Shown here: piece by piece, positions 17,453 to 25,526 of the stretch
Layout of the letters: every line of letters starts with the position of its first letter
Numbering within the stretch: position 1 is the stretch's first letter
From: Naasia sp. SYSU D00057
GTDB lineage: Bacteria > Actinomycetota > Actinomycetes > Actinomycetales > Microbacteriaceae
Length of the DNA stretch: 64,000 bases
Direction: 5' to 3'
NCBI RefSeq assembly: GCF_017916505.1
Contig: NZ_JAFMSZ010000001.1
Location: forward strand, 868,001 to 932,000
The notes under the pieces: generated by a model
What the model was told of the DNA's origin: nothing
What the model saw: only the letters and a program-made list of their open reading frames with translations
The model's database searches: none
Program-made: the position numbers and the translations under genes

Positions 17453-19120
17453 TCACCCGGCGAGGCGGAGCCAGACCGTCGTGTCGGCGGGCACCAGGCG
17501 CGGCGAGCCGACGCCGGACGCGAGCGCGACCGTCGCGTCGGCGAAGCGGTCGCCGAGCTCGACGTCCTCGCGGGTCGTGTTCGCGACGACGGCGACCGAG
17601 CCGTTGCGGAAGCCGAGCACGCCCTCCGGCAGGTCGGGCAGCCACTCCAACTCTCCCCCGCCGAGTCCGAGCTCACGGCGCTGGACGAGCGCCGCGCGAT
17701 ACAGTTCGAGCGTCGAGCCGTCCCGGCCGGACTGCTGGTCGACCGCGTAATCCCCGTAGTAGTCGGGCTGCGGAAGCCAGGTCGTGTCGGTGTCGCCGAA
17801 GCCGAACGCGCGGGCGTCCTTCTCCCACGGCATCGGGATGCGGCAGCCGTCGCGGCCGCGCACGGTGTGGCCGGAGCGCTCCCACGTCGGGTCCTCGCGG
17901 AACTCGTCCGGCAGCTCGGTGTGCTCGGGCAGGCCGAGCTCCTCGCCCTGGTAGAGGTAGGCGGCGCCCGGCAGGCCGAGCATGAGGAGCGTCGCGGCGC
18001 GGGCCCGCCGGAGGCCGAGCTCGCGGTCCGGCTGCGGGTCGTCCGCGCCGATGCCGTCCTGCAGCTCGAGGTCCGCGTCGAAGCCGAAGCGGCTCGCGTG
18101 GCGGATCACGTCGTGGTTCGAGAGCACCCACGTGGTCGGGGCACCGACCGCGCCGTTCGCCGCGAGGGAGGTGTCGATCGTGGCGCGCAGGTCCTCGGCG
18201 CGCCACTTCGTCTCCAGGTAGGCGAAGTTGAACGCCTGGTGCATCTCGCCGGGGCGGGTGATGCGGGCGATGCGGTCCGGCATGAGCCAGGCCTCGGCGC
18301 AGAGGATGCGCTCGCCCTCGTACGAGTCGAGGACGCCGCGCCAGCGTCGGAAGATCTCGTGGATGCCCTCCTGGTCCCACATGGGCGGGAACTTGCCGTC
18401 GATCGGGCGGACGACGCCGAGGTTGAGGTGCGGCCAGCTCGGCAGGCCGGGCGCCTTGACGAGCGCGTCGCAGACGTCGACGCGGAAGCCGTCGACCCCG
18501 CGGTCGAGCCAGAAGCGGAGGGTGGCGTCGAAGTCGTCGCGGACGGCCGGGTTGTCCCAATTCCAGTCCGGCTGGGACGGGTCGAAGAGGTGCAGGTACC
18601 ACTGGCCCTGCGTGCCGTCCGGCTCGGTCACGCGGGTCCAGGCGGGGCCATGGAACATGCTCTGCCAGTCGTTCGGCGGCAGGGAGCCATCGGCACCCGT
18701 GCCGTCGCGGAAGATGAACTTCTCCCGCTCCGGGCTGCCCGGGCCGGCGGCGAGGGCGGCCTTGAAGTCGGCGTGGTCCCAGGAGCAGTGGTTCGGGACG
18801 AGGTCGACGATCACCCGGAGGTTCAGCTCGTGGGCCCGGGCGACGAGCGCCTCCGCGTCCGCGAGCGTGCCGAAGCGGGGGTCGACGTCGCGGTAGTCGG
18901 CGACGTCGTACCCGCCGTCCTTCTGCGGCGACGGGTAGAACGGGGACAGCCACAGCGCGTCGACGCCGAGCGAGGCGAGGTGCTCGAGCCGGCTCGTGAT
19001 GCCCGGGAGGTCGCCCTCACCGTCGCCGTTCGCATCCGCGAAGGAGCGCGGGTACACCTGGTAGATGACGGCGTCGCGCCACCACTCGGTCGGGGTCGCG
19101 CCGGTCGCAGCTGCGTTCAT
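17453..19120 (-). CDS. GH13 alpha-glucosidase (555 aa)
   Basis: Retaining glycoside hydrolase of family 13, oligo-1,6-glucosidase / alpha-glucosidase type, cytosolic. Motifs in order: WWRDAVIYQVYPRSFADANGDG near the start, LWLSPFYPSP, DLVPNHCSWDH (region I), GVDGFRVDVCDAL with the Asp nucleophile (region II), ILCAEAWLM with the Glu acid/base (region III), and WVLSNHDVIRHASR with the stabilising Asp (region IV), then a C-terminal beta domain ending VWLRLAG. There is no signal peptide, so it acts on imported sugar. Its ATG overlaps the stop of the carbon-nitrogen hydrolase (ATG at 19120, stop ending at 19117). It is the last gene of the operon that begins with the HisD-like or the binding-protein gene. 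Confidence 0.93.
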   Translation of the reverse strand: MNAAATGATPTEWWRDAVIYQVYPRSFADANGDGEGDLPGITSRLEHLASLGVDALWLSPFYPSPQKDGGYDVADYRDVDPRFGTLADAEALVARAHELNLRVIVDLVPNHCSWDHADFKAALAAGPGSPEREKFIFRDGTGADGSLPPNDWQSMFHGPAWTRVTEPDGTQGQWYLHLFDPSQPDWNWDNPAVRDDFDATLRFWLDRGVDGFRVDVCDALVKAPGLPSWPHLNLGVVRPIDGKFPPMWDQEGIHEIFRRWRGVLDSYEGERILCAEAWLMPDRIARITRPGEMHQAFNFAYLETKWRAEDLRATIDTSLAANGAVGAPTTWVLSNHDVIRHASRFGFDADLELQDGIGADDPQPDRELGLRRARAATLLMLGLPGAAYLYQGEELGLPEHTELPDEFREDPTWERSGHTVRGRDGCRIPMPWEKDARAFGFGDTDTTWLPQPDYYGDYAVDQQSGRDGSTLELYRAALVQRRELGLGGGELEWLPDLPEGVLGFRNGSVAVVANTTREDVELGDRFADATVALASGVGSPRLVPADTTVWLRLAG

Positions 19121-19965
19121 CGGTCGCCTTCCTTCGCGGCATCGCCGCCGTAGAGGTCGAGCCGGCGGTCCCCGAGGGCGTCCGCGTGCTCGGTGAGGGT
19201 CTTGTCCCGCGACACGGTGAGATCGACGGGCACGGTGAGGAGCCCGGCGTCGGTGCGCTGCGCGACCACGTTGCCGTACTGGTCGATGACCGCGCTCCCC
19301 TGGTTCCACTCCTGGCCGCGCTCGCGTCCGGCGCGATCGCAGACGGCGATCGCCACCTTGTTGACGCGGGCGTTCGCCATGCCGATCATCACCTCGGGGA
19401 ACAGGTCGCCCGTGACCTTGGGCACGCGCGGCCAGTTGGTGGGGACGGCGACGAGGTCGGCGCCCTCGACGGCGAGGTGCCGCACCATCTCGGGGAACTC
19501 GAGGTCATAGCAGACGAGCACGCCGACCCGGCCGGCCTCGGTGTCGACGACGGGCGGAAGCTCGTCGCCCGGGGTGAAGAACAGCTTCTCCCGGTTCCAG
19601 AGGTGCGTCTTCCGGTAGACGGCGCGCACACCGGATGCGTCGAGCACGGCGGCGCTGTTGAAGAGCCGCCCGTCCTCGGCGAGCTCGGCGAAGCCGACGA
19701 CGGCGACCGCGGTCGTGCCGGCGAGGAGCTCCGCCCACTCGGCGAGGAGCGGCGAATCCGCCGGGAGGGCCGCCGCCCGCACCTCGTCGACGCTCTCGAA
19801 CATGTAGCCGGAGGTCGCGAGCTCGGGCAGCACGATCACGTTCGCGCCGGCGGCCGCCGCGTCCGCGATCGCACGGGCGACCCGGCGGCGGTTCTCGTCG
19901 TTGCGACCGACCCAGGGCGCGATCTGCTGCAGGGCGACGACCGCGGTGGACGCGGGGGCGGTCAC
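19117..19965 (-). CDS. Carbon-nitrogen hydrolase (nitrilase superfamily, 282 aa)
   Basis: Cytosolic amidase-type enzyme with the Glu-Lys-Cys triad: Glu48 (VLPELATSG), Lys119 (VYRKTHLWN) and Cys152 (VLVCYDLEFPE). The C-terminal strand region WNQGSAVIDQYGNVVAQ is typical of aliphatic amidases, N-carbamoyl hydrolases and omega-amidase-like members; the bond it cuts here (amide, carbamoyl or nitrile) cannot be decided. The start is GTG 19965, whose bases overlap the permease stop (GTGA). Finding this enzyme between a sugar permease and an alpha-glucosidase is unusual and suggests an amide-bearing glycoside as substrate. Confidence 0.92.
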   Translation of the reverse strand: MTAPASTAVVALQQIAPWVGRNDENRRRVARAIADAAAAGANVIVLPELATSGYMFESVDEVRAAALPADSPLLAEWAELLAGTTAVAVVGFAELAEDGRLFNSAAVLDASGVRAVYRKTHLWNREKLFFTPGDELPPVVDTEAGRVGVLVCYDLEFPEMVRHLAVEGADLVAVPTNWPRVPKVTGDLFPEVMIGMANARVNKVAIAVCDRAGRERGQEWNQGSAVIDQYGNVVAQRTDAGLLTVPVDLTVSRDKTLTEHADALGDRRLDLYGGDAAKEGDR

Positions 19966-20759
19966 TTGACCGCCCCGTCGACGACGCCGGAGATGAGCCG
20001 GCGCTGCAGCAGCACGTAGAAGAGGATGATCGGCGCCGCGACGAGCACGGCGGCCGCAGCGGTGACGGCCGGATCCGTCGCGCGGGCAGCGCCCGAGAAG
20101 AACGACAGCGACAACGGCGCCGTCTGCACCGCCTCGTTCTGCGGCAGCAGCACGAGGGCGAGCAGGAACTCGTTCCAGGTGAAGAGGAACACCAGCGTCG
20201 CCATCGTGCCGATCGCGGGCCGCGCGAGCGGCGCGATGATGCTGCCGAGCACCTGGCGGCGCGAGGCGCCGTCGAGGTAGGCCGCCTCGACGAGCGACAT
20301 CGGCAGGGTGCCGAGGAAGGAGTTCATCCAGAACACGCCGAGCGGCACCGAGAGGCCCACCTGCGGCAGGATCAGCGCCCAGTACGTGTCGATGAGCCCG
20401 AAGCCGGACAGCATCTCGTACAGCGGGTACACCGTCACCTCGTACGGAAGCACGAGGCCGACGAGCAGCAGGCCGAGGATGATCTTCGCGCCGGGCACGC
20501 GGAGGAACGTGAACGCGAACGCGGCGAGCGTCGCGACCACCGAGGTGAGCACGACGACGCTGACCGCGACGACGGTGCTCGACAGCAGCGCCGACGCGAA
20601 GCTCCCCCGCGTCCACGCCTGAGCGAAGTTGGCGAGGGTCCATCCGTCGGCGCCGCCGAGGGCACGCACCACGATCGTGGCGAGCGGGTAGACGGCGATC
20701 AGCGACGCGAGCACGAGCACGGCGTGGCTGAGGACGGAATCACGACGCGCGACGCGCAC
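19962..20759 (-). CDS. Sugar ABC transporter permease, MalG-like (265 aa)
   Basis: Membrane subunit with six helices; the EAA loop is SLVEAAYLDGASRRQVLGSI (about residues 153-172) and the MalG-type end is RRLISGVVDGAVK. The start is GTG 20759, five bases after GGGAGG; longer frames upstream have shadow-like composition. It overlaps the end of the MalF-like gene by 20 bases and the nitrilase start by four, so translation of all is coupled. Confidence 0.9.
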   Translation of the reverse strand: MRVARRDSVLSHAVLVLASLIAVYPLATIVVRALGGADGWTLANFAQAWTRGSFASALLSSTVVAVSVVVLTSVVATLAAFAFTFLRVPGAKIILGLLLVGLVLPYEVTVYPLYEMLSGFGLIDTYWALILPQVGLSVPLGVFWMNSFLGTLPMSLVEAAYLDGASRRQVLGSIIAPLARPAIGTMATLVFLFTWNEFLLALVLLPQNEAVQTAPLSLSFFSGAARATDPAVTAAAAVLVAAPIILFYVLLQRRLISGVVDGAVK

Positions 20760-21714
20760 GGCGGCCTCCCTTCGAGTCGCGCTCCCGGCCGAGGAGCAGC
20801 ACGACGCCGACGACCGCGAGGGTGACGACGGTGAGCGCGATGGCGAGCGCGGAGGCGAGGCCGATGTCGCGGCTCTGGAACGCGAACTGGTAGACGAACA
20901 CGCTCGGCACCGTCGTCGACGTGCCCGGCCCACCGCGGGTGGTGTTCCAGACGATGTCGAAGTTCCGCAGCGCGAACGTGACGGTGAGGATCATCGCGAC
21001 GACGATCTGCGGCCGCAGCGACGGGACGGTGAGCGAGAAGAACTCGCGGACGGCGCCGGCGCCGTCGAGGCGGGCCGCCTCGTACATCTCCCGGTCGATC
21101 GCCGCGATGCCGGCCAGGAAGAGCACCATGCAGAGGCCGTACTCGATCCACGTGCCGACGAGGCCGACGGACGGGAGCGCACTGTCGAAGTCGCCGATCC
21201 AGGCGCGGGCGAGATCGCCGAGCCCGATGGCGCGGAGGAACTCGTTGATCGGCCCGTCGATGTCGTAGATGCCTCGCCAGGCGACGGCGACCACGACGGT
21301 CGACAGGATCTGCGGCAGGAACAGCAGCGCGCGGAACGCGGTGAGGCCGTAGATGCGGATGCGGGACATGAGGCCCGCGAGCAGCAGCCCGAGCATGACC
21401 GGGAGCACCGAGTAGAAGAGGAGGAACACGAAGGAGTGCCCGAGGGCCTCGAGCAGCCGGCCGTCGCTGAGGACGGCGGCGTAGTTGTCGAGCCCGACCC
21501 AGCTGGCGACGCTCAGGCCGTTGTAGTCGTAGAACGAGATCTGGATCGACTGCAGGATCGGCACGACGACGAAGACGCCGTAGAACACGAGGGCGGGGGC
21601 GAGGTAGGCGTAGCCGATCCAGTCGCGGCGCGCTCGGCGCTTCGGCGGAACCGGCGCGGCGGGCCGGAGCGGGGTGACCCGCTCCGACCCGCTCAGCCGG
21701 ACGTCGGTCGTCAT
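20740..21714 (-). CDS. Sugar ABC transporter permease, MalF-like (324 aa)
   Basis: First membrane subunit of the second CUT1-type importer. A 30-residue basic, Pro-rich N-terminus precedes six helices; the EAA loop MYEAARLDGAGAVREFFSLT (about residues 217-236) contacts the ATPase. The NTTRGGPGTSTTVPSVFVYQ segment is typical of the family. ATG 21714 overlaps the stop of the binding-protein gene (ATGA). As with the first importer in the window, no ATPase gene is present. Confidence 0.93.
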   Translation of the reverse strand: MTTDVRLSGSERVTPLRPAAPVPPKRRARRDWIGYAYLAPALVFYGVFVVVPILQSIQISFYDYNGLSVASWVGLDNYAAVLSDGRLLEALGHSFVFLLFYSVLPVMLGLLLAGLMSRIRIYGLTAFRALLFLPQILSTVVVAVAWRGIYDIDGPINEFLRAIGLGDLARAWIGDFDSALPSVGLVGTWIEYGLCMVLFLAGIAAIDREMYEAARLDGAGAVREFFSLTVPSLRPQIVVAMILTVTFALRNFDIVWNTTRGGPGTSTTVPSVFVYQFAFQSRDIGLASALAIALTVVTLAVVGVVLLLGRERDSKGGRRARRAS

Positions 21715-23063
21715 CCGGCGTACGTGCCTTCCCAATCGGCCTGCACCGTGTCGGCGAACTCCTCCGCGGTGGTCCGGCCGGCCATCAGCTCCTGCAGCGC
21801 GCCGCCCATGACCGAGAACATGTCGGTCGTGGTCCAGTCGTAGTAGCCGACCTGGCCGCCGGCCGCGATGGTCGCGTCGGCGACGGCGAGGGTCTCGCTC
21901 TCCAGCTCGCCGTCGCCGGTCACGCCCTCGAGCAGGACGGGGAGGCGGCCGGTGTCGACGATCTCCTGCGCGGTCTCCGGCGTGCGGAGCATGTCGAGGA
22001 AGGCGATCGCAGCCGGGCTCGCGTCCGAGTTCGCCGAGATGTGCCACGGGGAGGCGATGGCGCCGACGCCGCCGTCCGGCAGCGCGGACATGCCGAAGCC
22101 GGGGGCGGGCGCGTCGGTCAGCTTGGCGCCGTTCCAGGAGCCGCCGACGAAGAACACGCCCTCGCCGCCGGCGAAGCGCGCGATCGCGTCCTCGTTGCCG
22201 ATGCCGTCGTAGCCCTCGCCGAAGAAGCCCTGCTGGGCCCAGTCTGCGATGCGCTCGGCGGCCGCGAGGTTGCCCTCGGTGGCGAAGGTGGCGTCCTCCT
22301 CGCCGAACACCCAGTCGCGGATGTCCTGCGGGTCCTGCTCGGCGGCGGCGATGTCGGAGTAGACGTGCATGGCCGCGTACTGGTCGGCGTTGCCGAGCAT
22401 GATCGGCTGCTCGCCGGCGGCGGCCGCGACCGGCAGCGCCGCCTCGAGCTCGTCGATCGACTGCGGCACCTCGATGCCGAGCGCCTGGAGCTTCGCCTTG
22501 TTGTAGTAGATGCCCTGCACCTCGGTGATGACGGACATGCCATAGAGGGTGCCGCTGCCGAAGCGGGTGCCGTCCTCGTTCCAGCGCGCCGGAGCGAGGG
22601 TCTCGGCGGCCGCGTCGGAATCCCAGCCGTAGACCTCGGCCACGTCGTCGAGCGGACGCACGAGCCCGGCCTCGACGAGCGCGCCGTCGACCGCGTAGCC
22701 GATGTTGCCCTGGAACACGTCCGGGGCGTCCTTGCTGTTCGCGGCGTTGACGACGGTGGCGATGAGGTCGTTGAAGCTCTTGTACTGCATGTCCACCGTG
22801 ACGTTCGGGTACTCCTCCTCGAACCGCGGGATGAACTGCTCCATCAGCCCCTGCTCGGCGACATCCGCCCAGCCGGTGAGGGTGATGTCGCCGAGCTCGG
22901 CGACCTGCTCGGGCGTGACCTCGGCGGTGATCTCCTCGGTCTCGGCACCGCCGGCCGAGTTGGAGCCGGGCGCGCAGGCGGTGAGGCCGACGGCGAGGGC
23001 TGCGACGCCGGCGGCGAGCAGCACGCGGTGCGGGCGCCGCGATCGGAAGGCGTTGGACGTCAT
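21711..23063 (-). CDS. Sugar ABC transporter substrate-binding lipoprotein (450 aa)
   Basis: Extracellular binding protein. The signal peptide ends in LTAC with Cys30 for lipid attachment, followed by a Ser/Gly/Glu linker. The mature domain begins about residue 55 (ITLTGWADVAEQGLM) and shows the GIYYNKAKLQALGIEVPQSID segment common to oligosaccharide-binding proteins. The residues contacting the ligand cannot be read off. It overlaps the MalF-like gene by four bases and follows the HisD-like gene by 49 bases, so all are probably one transcript under the LysR regulator. Confidence 0.93.
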   Translation of the reverse strand: MTSNAFRSRRPHRVLLAAGVAALAVGLTACAPGSNSAGGAETEEITAEVTPEQVAELGDITLTGWADVAEQGLMEQFIPRFEEEYPNVTVDMQYKSFNDLIATVVNAANSKDAPDVFQGNIGYAVDGALVEAGLVRPLDDVAEVYGWDSDAAAETLAPARWNEDGTRFGSGTLYGMSVITEVQGIYYNKAKLQALGIEVPQSIDELEAALPVAAAAGEQPIMLGNADQYAAMHVYSDIAAAEQDPQDIRDWVFGEEDATFATEGNLAAAERIADWAQQGFFGEGYDGIGNEDAIARFAGGEGVFFVGGSWNGAKLTDAPAPGFGMSALPDGGVGAIASPWHISANSDASPAAIAFLDMLRTPETAQEIVDTGRLPVLLEGVTGDGELESETLAVADATIAAGGQVGYYDWTTTDMFSVMGGALQELMAGRTTAEEFADTVQADWEGTYAG

Positions 23064-23112
23064 GGAGTGCTCCAGATGCTCAGGGTGCGTGGGAGGTGCG
23101 GGACGGTCGGGG

Positions 23113-24435
23113 TCAGGCGGACGCGTGGAGCGCGATGCGGCGCGTGGCCGTCTCGCGGTGGGCGTCCATGGCCTCCGACGTGGAGATGGTCTCGACGGCG
23201 GGCGCGAGCGCGGGCGTCGCCTCGCGCGACACGCGCTGGAACGTCAGCGGCTTGAGGAACCGCGAGACGGACAGCCCGGCGCTGTGCTTGGCGCCGCCGG
23301 CCGTGGGGAGCACGTGGTTCGTGCCGGCCATCCCCTTGTCGGAGTAAGCGACGGTGCTCCAGGGCCCCAGGAAGACGGAGCCGTAGTTGGTCAGCCGCGA
23401 GAAATAGTAGTCGTCGTCGGCGGTGAGCACCTCGAGGTGCTCCGGCGCGAGGTCGTCCATCAGCGCGATCGCGGTCTCGGGGCTGTCCGCGACCGTGATC
23501 GAGCCGTAGTCGCGCCAGGCCGGTCCGGCGATCGGCTCGGTGGAGAGGACGGCGAGCTGGCGGTCGACCTCGACGAGCACCTCGTCGGCGAGCCGCTGCG
23601 AGGTGGTGACGAGCGCGGCCGGCGAGTTGACGCCGTGCTCGGCCTGGCCGAGCAGGTCCGCCGCGACGAGGCCGGCGTCGGCGCTGTCGTCGGCGAGGAC
23701 GGCGACCTCGGAGGGGCCGGCGAGCAGGTCGATGGCGACGGTGCCGAACAGCTGGCGCTTCGCCTCCGCGACGAACGCGTTGCCGGCGCCGACGAGCATG
23801 TCGACCGGGGCGTCGCCGACGAGGCCGAAGGCCATCGCGGCGAGGGCCTGGACGCCGCCGATCACGAACACGCGGTCCGCGCCGGAGAGGTGCGCGGCGT
23901 AGAGCACGGCGTTGTTGGCGCGGCCGTCGGGCCCCGGCGGGGTGCAGGCGACGACGGTGGGCACGCCCGCGACCTTCGCGACGCCCACGGTCATGAACGC
24001 GCTGGCGGTCAGCGGGAAGCGGCCGGCCGGGAGGTAGGCGCCGACGCGGCCGACGGGGATGTAGCGGACGCCGGTCTCGAGGCCGGGGACCAGCTCGACC
24101 GAGAAGTCCTTCAGGTGCGAGCGCTGCTCGTTCGCGAACGCCTTGGTGCGGGCGGAGCCGAGCTCGATCGCCTCGCGGAGGTCGGCGGGCAGCGCGTCGC
24201 CGCTCGCGGCCAGCTCGGCGCCCGACAGCTCGAAGTCGCGGTCGTCCCAGCGGTCCAGGTCGCGGGCGTAGCGGCGCACCGCGTCCAGTCCGTCGCGCTC
24301 GATGGTGGACAGCATCTCGGAGACGGTGGCGATCACCTTCGGGTCGCGCTGGGCGGCGGGGGCGGTGACGCCGGGCGTCTTGACGTGCGAGAAGCGTCCC
24401 TCGAGGGAGGCGAGAACGGGAGCGGAGAAGAGCAT
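23113..24435 (-). CDS. Histidinol-dehydrogenase-family catabolic dehydrogenase (440 aa)
   Basis: NAD- and zinc-dependent four-electron dehydrogenase fold that takes a primary alcohol through an aldehyde to an acid. The family residues are present: EHGVNSPAALVTTS, the Glu-His pair in LAPEHLEV (about residue 328), and GTNHVLPT with its His. The segment VGRVGAYLPAGRFPLTASAFMTVGVAKVAG differs from true biosynthetic HisD and is like the HpsN-type paralogues that oxidise other diols such as dihydroxypropanesulfonate. No other his gene is near, which supports a catabolic role. The start ATG has TAGCGT seven bases upstream and no ribosome site. Real substrate unknown. Confidence 0.88.
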   Translation of the reverse strand: MLFSAPVLASLEGRFSHVKTPGVTAPAAQRDPKVIATVSEMLSTIERDGLDAVRRYARDLDRWDDRDFELSGAELAASGDALPADLREAIELGSARTKAFANEQRSHLKDFSVELVPGLETGVRYIPVGRVGAYLPAGRFPLTASAFMTVGVAKVAGVPTVVACTPPGPDGRANNAVLYAAHLSGADRVFVIGGVQALAAMAFGLVGDAPVDMLVGAGNAFVAEAKRQLFGTVAIDLLAGPSEVAVLADDSADAGLVAADLLGQAEHGVNSPAALVTTSQRLADEVLVEVDRQLAVLSTEPIAGPAWRDYGSITVADSPETAIALMDDLAPEHLEVLTADDDYYFSRLTNYGSVFLGPWSTVAYSDKGMAGTNHVLPTAGGAKHSAGLSVSRFLKPLTFQRVSREATPALAPAVETISTSEAMDAHRETATRRIALHASA

Positions 24436-24507
24436 GCGGGCGACGCTAATCGAAGCCCAAATATCGGACCAGAGCCCGACCTCCTTGACGTGGCATAGGG
24501 TTCTCCT
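24436..24507. promoter_or_regulatory. Divergent promoter region of the LysR-controlled locus
   Basis: This 72-base gap holds two outward leaderless-type -10 boxes: TAGCGT on the minus strand (24448-24443), seven bases before the HisD-like ATG, and TAGGGT on the plus strand (24496-24501), six bases before the regulator GTG. The AT-richer stretch at 24447-24468 between them is where a LysR dimer would be expected to bind; an exact T-N11-A site was not assigned. Confidence 0.55.
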
Positions 24508-25413
24508 GTGTCAATCGGGCAGTACCGGGCGTTCGTGGTCGCCGCGGAGACGGGATCCTTCACGGCCGCCGCCATCGACCTCGGCATCACCCAGCCGTCC
24601 GTCTCCGAGCTGGTGCGCCGCCTGGAGAGCGAGTACCAGGTCCAGCTCTTCGTCCGGGGTCCGCGCCGGCTGACCCTCACCGCCGCCGGTGAGGAGCTGC
24701 TTCCGCACGCCCAGCAGATCGTCGCCGGGGCAGAGGCGGCGGAGCGGACGCTGAGCGACATCCAGAGCCTCGAGGGCGGCGTCGCCACGTTCGGCCTGCT
24801 CCGGAACGGCGACTACTACCTGCTGTCCTCCCTCATCGAGCGCTTCCATGCCGAGTATCCGAACGTGCGGGTGCGCCTCGTCGGGCTCAACTCGGTCGAG
24901 GTCGCCGCGGCGGTCTCGACGGGCGAGCTCGAGGCCGGGCTCGTCGTGCTGCCGATCGACGACGAGGACCTCGTCGTCACCCCGCTCTTCCGGGATGAGG
25001 TGTTCTACGCGAGCGCCGACCCGGCCCGCCTGCAGAAGCCCAAGACGATCGCCGAGTTCTGCGCGGCGCCGCTCGTGCTCTACGACGCGCACTACGGCTG
25101 GCGCGACCCCACCCGGCGACAGCTGGCCGCCCGGGCCCAGCTGGAGGGTCTGCGCGTCGAGGCCCGCATCGAGGTCGAGCACATCGAGGCGGCGCTCGGC
25201 CTCGTCAGCCGCGGCGCGGGCGACACGATCGTGTGCCGCGCGATCGCGGAGTCGTCGACCATGCCCGAGGGGGTCGGCGTCGTGCCGTTCGAGGAGCCGC
25301 TCTACGACACGATCGCGATGATCCGGGGCCGGTCCGCCGGCCTCTCCCCCGCGACGCGGGAGCTGATGCGCTTCGCCCGCGACATGATCCCCGGCCCGCT
25401 CCCGCAGGGCTGA
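24508..25413 (+). CDS. LysR family transcriptional regulator (301 aa)
   Basis: N-terminal winged helix-turn-helix (residues 3-62: FVVAAETGSFTAAAIDLGIT, then QPSVSELVRRLES) and a C-terminal periplasmic-binding-like effector domain from about residue 90. Length is typical. It is divergent from the HisD-like dehydrogenase and the sugar importer operon, the classic layout for an activator responding to a substrate of that operon. The start is GTG with a TAGGGT box six bases before it, so its messenger is probably leaderless. Confidence 0.93.
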   Translation: MSIGQYRAFVVAAETGSFTAAAIDLGITQPSVSELVRRLESEYQVQLFVRGPRRLTLTAAGEELLPHAQQIVAGAEAAERTLSDIQSLEGGVATFGLLRNGDYYLLSSLIERFHAEYPNVRVRLVGLNSVEVAAAVSTGELEAGLVVLPIDDEDLVVTPLFRDEVFYASADPARLQKPKTIAEFCAAPLVLYDAHYGWRDPTRRQLAARAQLEGLRVEARIEVEHIEAALGLVSRGAGDTIVCRAIAESSTMPEGVGVVPFEEPLYDTIAMIRGRSAGLSPATRELMRFARDMIPGPLPQG

Positions 25414-25437
25414 CCGCGTGCGCCGGCTGTGCGGATG

Positions 25438-25491
25438 CTGCGGATGACTCACGACGGTGTACGGGGGTGCGGATGTCCGCATGACCCGCGG
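25438..25491. repeat. Family-1 palindromic repeat, degenerate copy
   Basis: Related to the copies at 26735-26794 and 58692-58751 through shared CTGCGGA, ACGACGGT, GTCCGCA and GACCCGCGG blocks in the same order, but more diverged. It lies between the convergent LysR and methyltransferase genes. Confidence 0.5.
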
Positions 25492-25526
25492 CGGGACAGG
25501 CGCCACCCGCGGGGCCGGCTCGCCGG

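Noticed and set aside
23113-24435. Calling the HisD-like gene the biosynthetic hisD
   Set aside because: No histidine genes are near, and the segment around VGRVGAYLPAGRFP and the transporter context fit the catabolic paralogues better.
23113-24435. Naming the pathway as dihydroxypropanesulfonate use
   Set aside because: Only the dehydrogenase type points that way. No sulfolactate, sulfonate lyase or sulfoquinovosidase gene is nearby, and a GH13 enzyme would not open sulfoquinovosides.
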